Source of the DNA: an uncultured Coriobacteriaceae bacterium
GTDB lineage: Bacteria > Actinomycetota > Coriobacteriia > Coriobacteriales > QAMH01
Direction: 5' to 3'
Assembly: GCA_902796975.1 (NCBI GenBank)
Contig: CADBRF010000063.1
Span: 1 to 8,223 of the forward strand
DNA length: 8,223 nucleotides
The position numbers and the translations under genes were made by a program. A model generated the notes under the pieces. That model searched no databases. It saw nothing but the letters and a program-made list of their open reading frames with translations, and was not told the DNA's origin. Below, piece after piece: positions 5,869 through 8,223 of this stretch (position 1 is the stretch's first letter; the number at the start of each line of letters is the position of its first letter).

Positions 5869-6537
5869 ATGGTAGATACCGTGCTTTTTGATATGGACGG
5901 CACGTTGCTGGATACGCTCGCAGATCTTTCTGCAAGCGTTAACTACGCCTTGAAGCGCGCGGGTCTCCCGCTTGTTTCGCAAGATCAGGTGCGCGCTGCT
6001 GCGGGTTACGCCTCGGTCTACCTTATCGACGAGCTCACAGAGCATCGGTTCGATGTCGATTCTGAGGAGTTCAAAGCGGTTTGGCAGGATTTTTCAGACC
6101 ATTACGCCGCCCATCACAACGATGCCACTCGGCCCTATCCAGGCATCATGGAGGCTCTTGCTGGGCTGGCAGAACGCGGCTGCAAGATGGCGGTGGTAAG
6201 CAACAAGATGCACGCAGACACCGAAGCGCTTCGTGAGCTCTGGTTCGCGGATTATATTCCCGTCGGGCTGGGCTACATGCCTTCGCGCCCGCGCAAACCG
6301 GCGCCCGATATGGCATGGGCGGCGCTCGAGGAGCTGGGTTCCAAGCCCGAGCATGCCATTTACGTGGGGGATTCAGATCCGGATGCTCAGATAGCGCACG
6401 CATCTGGCTGCTTTGGAGTGTGCTGCACCTGGGGTTTTCGCACCCGTGAACAGCTGGAGCAGGAGCATCCAGACCGTATCATCGACACGCCGGAAGAGTT
6501 GCTTGCCATATACGACCAGCTCAACGCCTCGGCGTAA
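5869..6537 (+). CDS. HAD-superfamily hydrolase, phosphoglycolate phosphatase (Gph) type
   Basis: A 222-aa soluble phosphatase with all four HAD motifs: FDMDGTLLDT with nucleophile D8 and acid/base D10; VVSNK with S111; K143 in RKPAPD; and GDSDPD with D168 and the following acidic residues that bind Mg2+. A helical cap domain lies between motif I and motif II (about 16-85), as in subclass I enzymes such as Gph, PpaX and beta-phosphoglucomutase. The RPYPGIMEALAGL stretch (88-100) and length favour the phosphoglycolate phosphatase/pyrophosphatase group, but HAD substrates are rarely predictable from sequence. The start with the motif 7 residues in is typical. Its stop is 10 nt from the next gene, so both are probably one transcript; no functional link to DNA repair is evident beyond a possible role in clearing 2-phosphoglycolate, which arises during repair of some DNA ends. 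Confidence 0.88.
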   Translation: MVDTVLFDMDGTLLDTLADLSASVNYALKRAGLPLVSQDQVRAAAGYASVYLIDELTEHRFDVDSEEFKAVWQDFSDHYAAHHNDATRPYPGIMEALAGLAERGCKMAVVSNKMHADTEALRELWFADYIPVGLGYMPSRPRKPAPDMAWAALEELGSKPEHAIYVGDSDPDAQIAHASGCFGVCCTWGFRTREQLEQEHPDRIIDTPEELLAIYDQLNASA

Positions 6538-6547
6538 CGGAGGCCTC

Positions 6548-8223
6548 ATGACGGTAACTGTCTTCAAGGCACGTGATCTCGCGGCTGCCAAGAGTCTCTC
6601 CGATAGGGCCATCGCCCGCCTTCTGGAGGAGATGCGGGAAGTGGATGTGCTCGTGCTCGATACCTCCCATCAGCAGGCCCGTCAGCTTGAGCTTGCCGCT
6701 AGTGGCACTGTTGGAGCCGATGTTGTCACCTACAGCCAGTGGCTCGCTGCGCTCTGGGAGCTCGAGGGCGATGGCACGCAAATTGTTGATGGCGCAACAC
6801 GCCAGCTCCTCGTGCGCGATCCGCTTGCGCACGTCATAGAAATGCTTCCCTCGCCCAAGCTTACCCAGCAAGCTGCAAGCTTCGTTGCAGAAGTGCTGGG
6901 GCAGGAGCTGGGTGCAGGCGTGGAGTTCACTGATACAGAACAGCGGCTCATGGCAATGAGTCAGGCATACGGCGCAGAAATCTCCAAGCGCGGTCTCGTG
7001 GAGGAGACGCAGGTAGAGCAGCGCCTTAACGTGGGCGCTCTTGCTGGTCGCGCGCTTGTGGTGGAAAGCGATGGCGAGTGGAGTTGTCACGCGCGCCGTT
7101 TTATCAAGCGAGTTGGGGAAGCTATTCCGATTGTCGTTATTGAGCGGTCGCTCGATGCCGATGCAACAGAGGCGCAAGCGGGCAATTCCGAGATCGAGGA
7201 GCTTGGGCGCGTTCTCTATAGCGCGCAGCCAAATGTCGAACCGACGGGCAAAATCATGGTAGGGGAGGCGCATGGCGCTCATATCGAGGGACAACTTGTC
7301 TGTCAGCTTGTGAACTGGGCGCGGGAAAAAGGCGCTGAGCTCTCAGATATCGCCATCGTGTTCCGTGACGCTTCCGAGGCGGTTTCCGCCGTTCTGCCCG
7401 AGATGGCGCGGGCAGGTATCCCCTTCACGTGTTCATATGCTACGCCGGCATATCAGACGCCCTTCGGGAGCGCCTTCGCTGCCCTTTCGCAAGCCTGCTA
7501 TCTCGAGGGCGATGCCTCGTTGGGCGTTCCCTCGGCAGACGAAGCGGCTCTTCTGGAATCACTGGCGGGCTTTATCGCCACACCGTTTTCGGGCGTCGCT
7601 CCACGTGACGCTCGGGCAATCCAAGGCCGTTGGCGCCAGTTTGCGGGCTCTACGCCCGAACAGTGCATGAAGGTTATTCGGGAGGGCTTTGCGCAGGGGA
7701 ATGTCACTGCTCATGACACGGCTCCGCTTTTCGAGAAGCTGGTCAACCTGCTCGATGCGACGCCAGAAGAACGCATCTCTCTCATGTTTGCAAATGCGCG
7801 TGATTGCGGGCGGAACGAAGCTGCGCTTGTGGACGATTTTCGAGTGGGGTCGGCCATGCTCGCCTACCTTGCCGCATGCAGGGAGCTCGGAATTTCCCCG
7901 TTACTCGATGACCTGGCAAACGCGCCTGTCCCCCTGCAGCGCGCCTATAAGTTTGAAGAATCCCACGTGAGCGTGGTCAGCCAGGCAGACGTACCAGGAC
8001 TGTCTGCCCCCTATGTCATCTTCGCCAACCTCGACGCCGCCCATCACCCTATGGCGGTTGAGCCCGGGCCATTCGATGCCCTGCTCGCGAAACTCGGCTT
8101 GCTTCCAACTCGTGACGAGGCGCTCCGGCAGCGTCTTGGTCTGCTCGATGTTCTCGCAGCGGCTCAAGATGGGTTTGCGTTTTACCGTGTCTGCAATGAC
8201 GAACTAGGCGTCGAGAGTGTTCC
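6548..8223 (+). CDS. AddB/RexB-like helicase-nuclease subunit (5' part, runs off the window)
   Basis: The frame is open from the ATG at 6548 to the last base: 558 codons without a stop. GGAGG (6539-6543) lies 4 nt before the start and the HAD stop is 10 nt upstream. The protein appears soluble and Ala/Glu/Leu-rich. It resembles the inactive-helicase half of AddB-type subunits of the AddAB recombination nuclease: a Rossmann-like start (VDVLVLDTS, 32-40), ELSDIAIVFRDASEAVSAVLPEMARAGIPF at about 264-293 (the 'IAVVVRD...L...GIPF' element of these proteins), and VSVVSQADVPGLSAPYVIFANLDAAHHP at about 474-501 (the 'V..L.E.R.L.FD.VFV.GL.EG.FP' element). No GxxxxGK[ST] Walker A is present near the N-terminus, as in RexB-type subunits. 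The expected C-terminal PD-(D/E)XK nuclease and Fe-S cysteines would lie beyond the window. Homology is weak by eye, so the family call is moderate. Confidence 0.68.
   Translation, partial: MTVTVFKARDLAAAKSLSDRAIARLLEEMREVDVLVLDTSHQQARQLELAASGTVGADVVTYSQWLAALWELEGDGTQIVDGATRQLLVRDPLAHVIEMLPSPKLTQQAASFVAEVLGQELGAGVEFTDTEQRLMAMSQAYGAEISKRGLVEETQVEQRLNVGALAGRALVVESDGEWSCHARRFIKRVGEAIPIVVIERSLDADATEAQAGNSEIEELGRVLYSAQPNVEPTGKIMVGEAHGAHIEGQLVCQLVNWAREKGAELSDIAIVFRDASEAVSAVLPEMARAGIPFTCSYATPAYQTPFGSAFAALSQACYLEGDASLGVPSADEAALLESLAGFIATPFSGVAPRDARAIQGRWRQFAGSTPEQCMKVIREGFAQGNVTAHDTAPLFEKLVNLLDATPEERISLMFANARDCGRNEAALVDDFRVGSAMLAYLAACRELGISPLLDDLANAPVPLQRAYKFEESHVSVVSQADVPGLSAPYVIFANLDAAHHPMAVEPGPFDALLAKLGLLPTRDEALRQRLGLLDVLAAAQDGFAFYRVCNDELGVESV

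Noticed and set aside
6521..7294. 257-codon open frame on the minus strand
   Set aside because: It lies opposite the AddB-like gene, has no good ribosome binding site and shows no domain; a shadow caused by codon bias.
1..8223. CRISPR array, insertion sequence or attachment site
   Set aside because: No regularly spaced repeats, transposase or integrase motifs, or target-site duplications were seen; base composition is fairly even across the window.

Overview
The window looks like a piece of the chromosome of an anaerobic or facultative bacterium with moderately high GC. Strong GGAGG-type ribosome binding sites, a DMSO-reductase-type enzyme with no cytochrome partner in view, and GC-leaning codon use would fit the Coriobacteriia (Eggerthella and relatives), but this is inference; no rRNA or other marker is present. 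No mobile element, CRISPR array or tRNA was seen.

Left part (1-2999, + strand): the 3' end of a molybdopterin oxidoreductase catalytic subunit of the DMSO reductase family, overlapping by 1 nt a DmsB-type subunit with four [4Fe-4S] cluster motifs. After 72 nt containing a 12-bp hairpin comes a GntP-family permease. The expected DmsC-type membrane anchor is not between or after these genes; a transporter stands there instead. The simplest reading is a respiratory or dehydroxylating reductase paired with the importer of its organic-acid substrate, but the substrate cannot be read from the sequence.

Middle (3000-4803): a 242-nt gene-free stretch with unusual secondary structure. It holds a terminator-like hairpin, a 9-bp hairpin whose 3' arm can instead pair in an 18-position imperfect inverted repeat with a distal sequence, an (ATAG)3 run, and a G8 tract merging into the ribosome binding site. 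It leads into an NCS1-family (CodB-type) permease. A perfect 14-bp inverted repeat then lies between this gene and the convergent ppk2.

Right part (4804-8223): a minus-strand class III-like PPK2 polyphosphate kinase; divergently, a HAD-superfamily phosphatase of the phosphoglycolate phosphatase type; and 10 nt later the first 558 codons of an AddB/RexB-like helicase-nuclease subunit that runs off the window. This half looks like housekeeping: nucleotide phosphate recycling, metabolite repair and DNA double-strand-break processing.

The most unusual material is the structured leader before the NCS1 permease and the pairing of a DmsAB-type reductase with a GntP-type permease. I found no convincing wholly new system.
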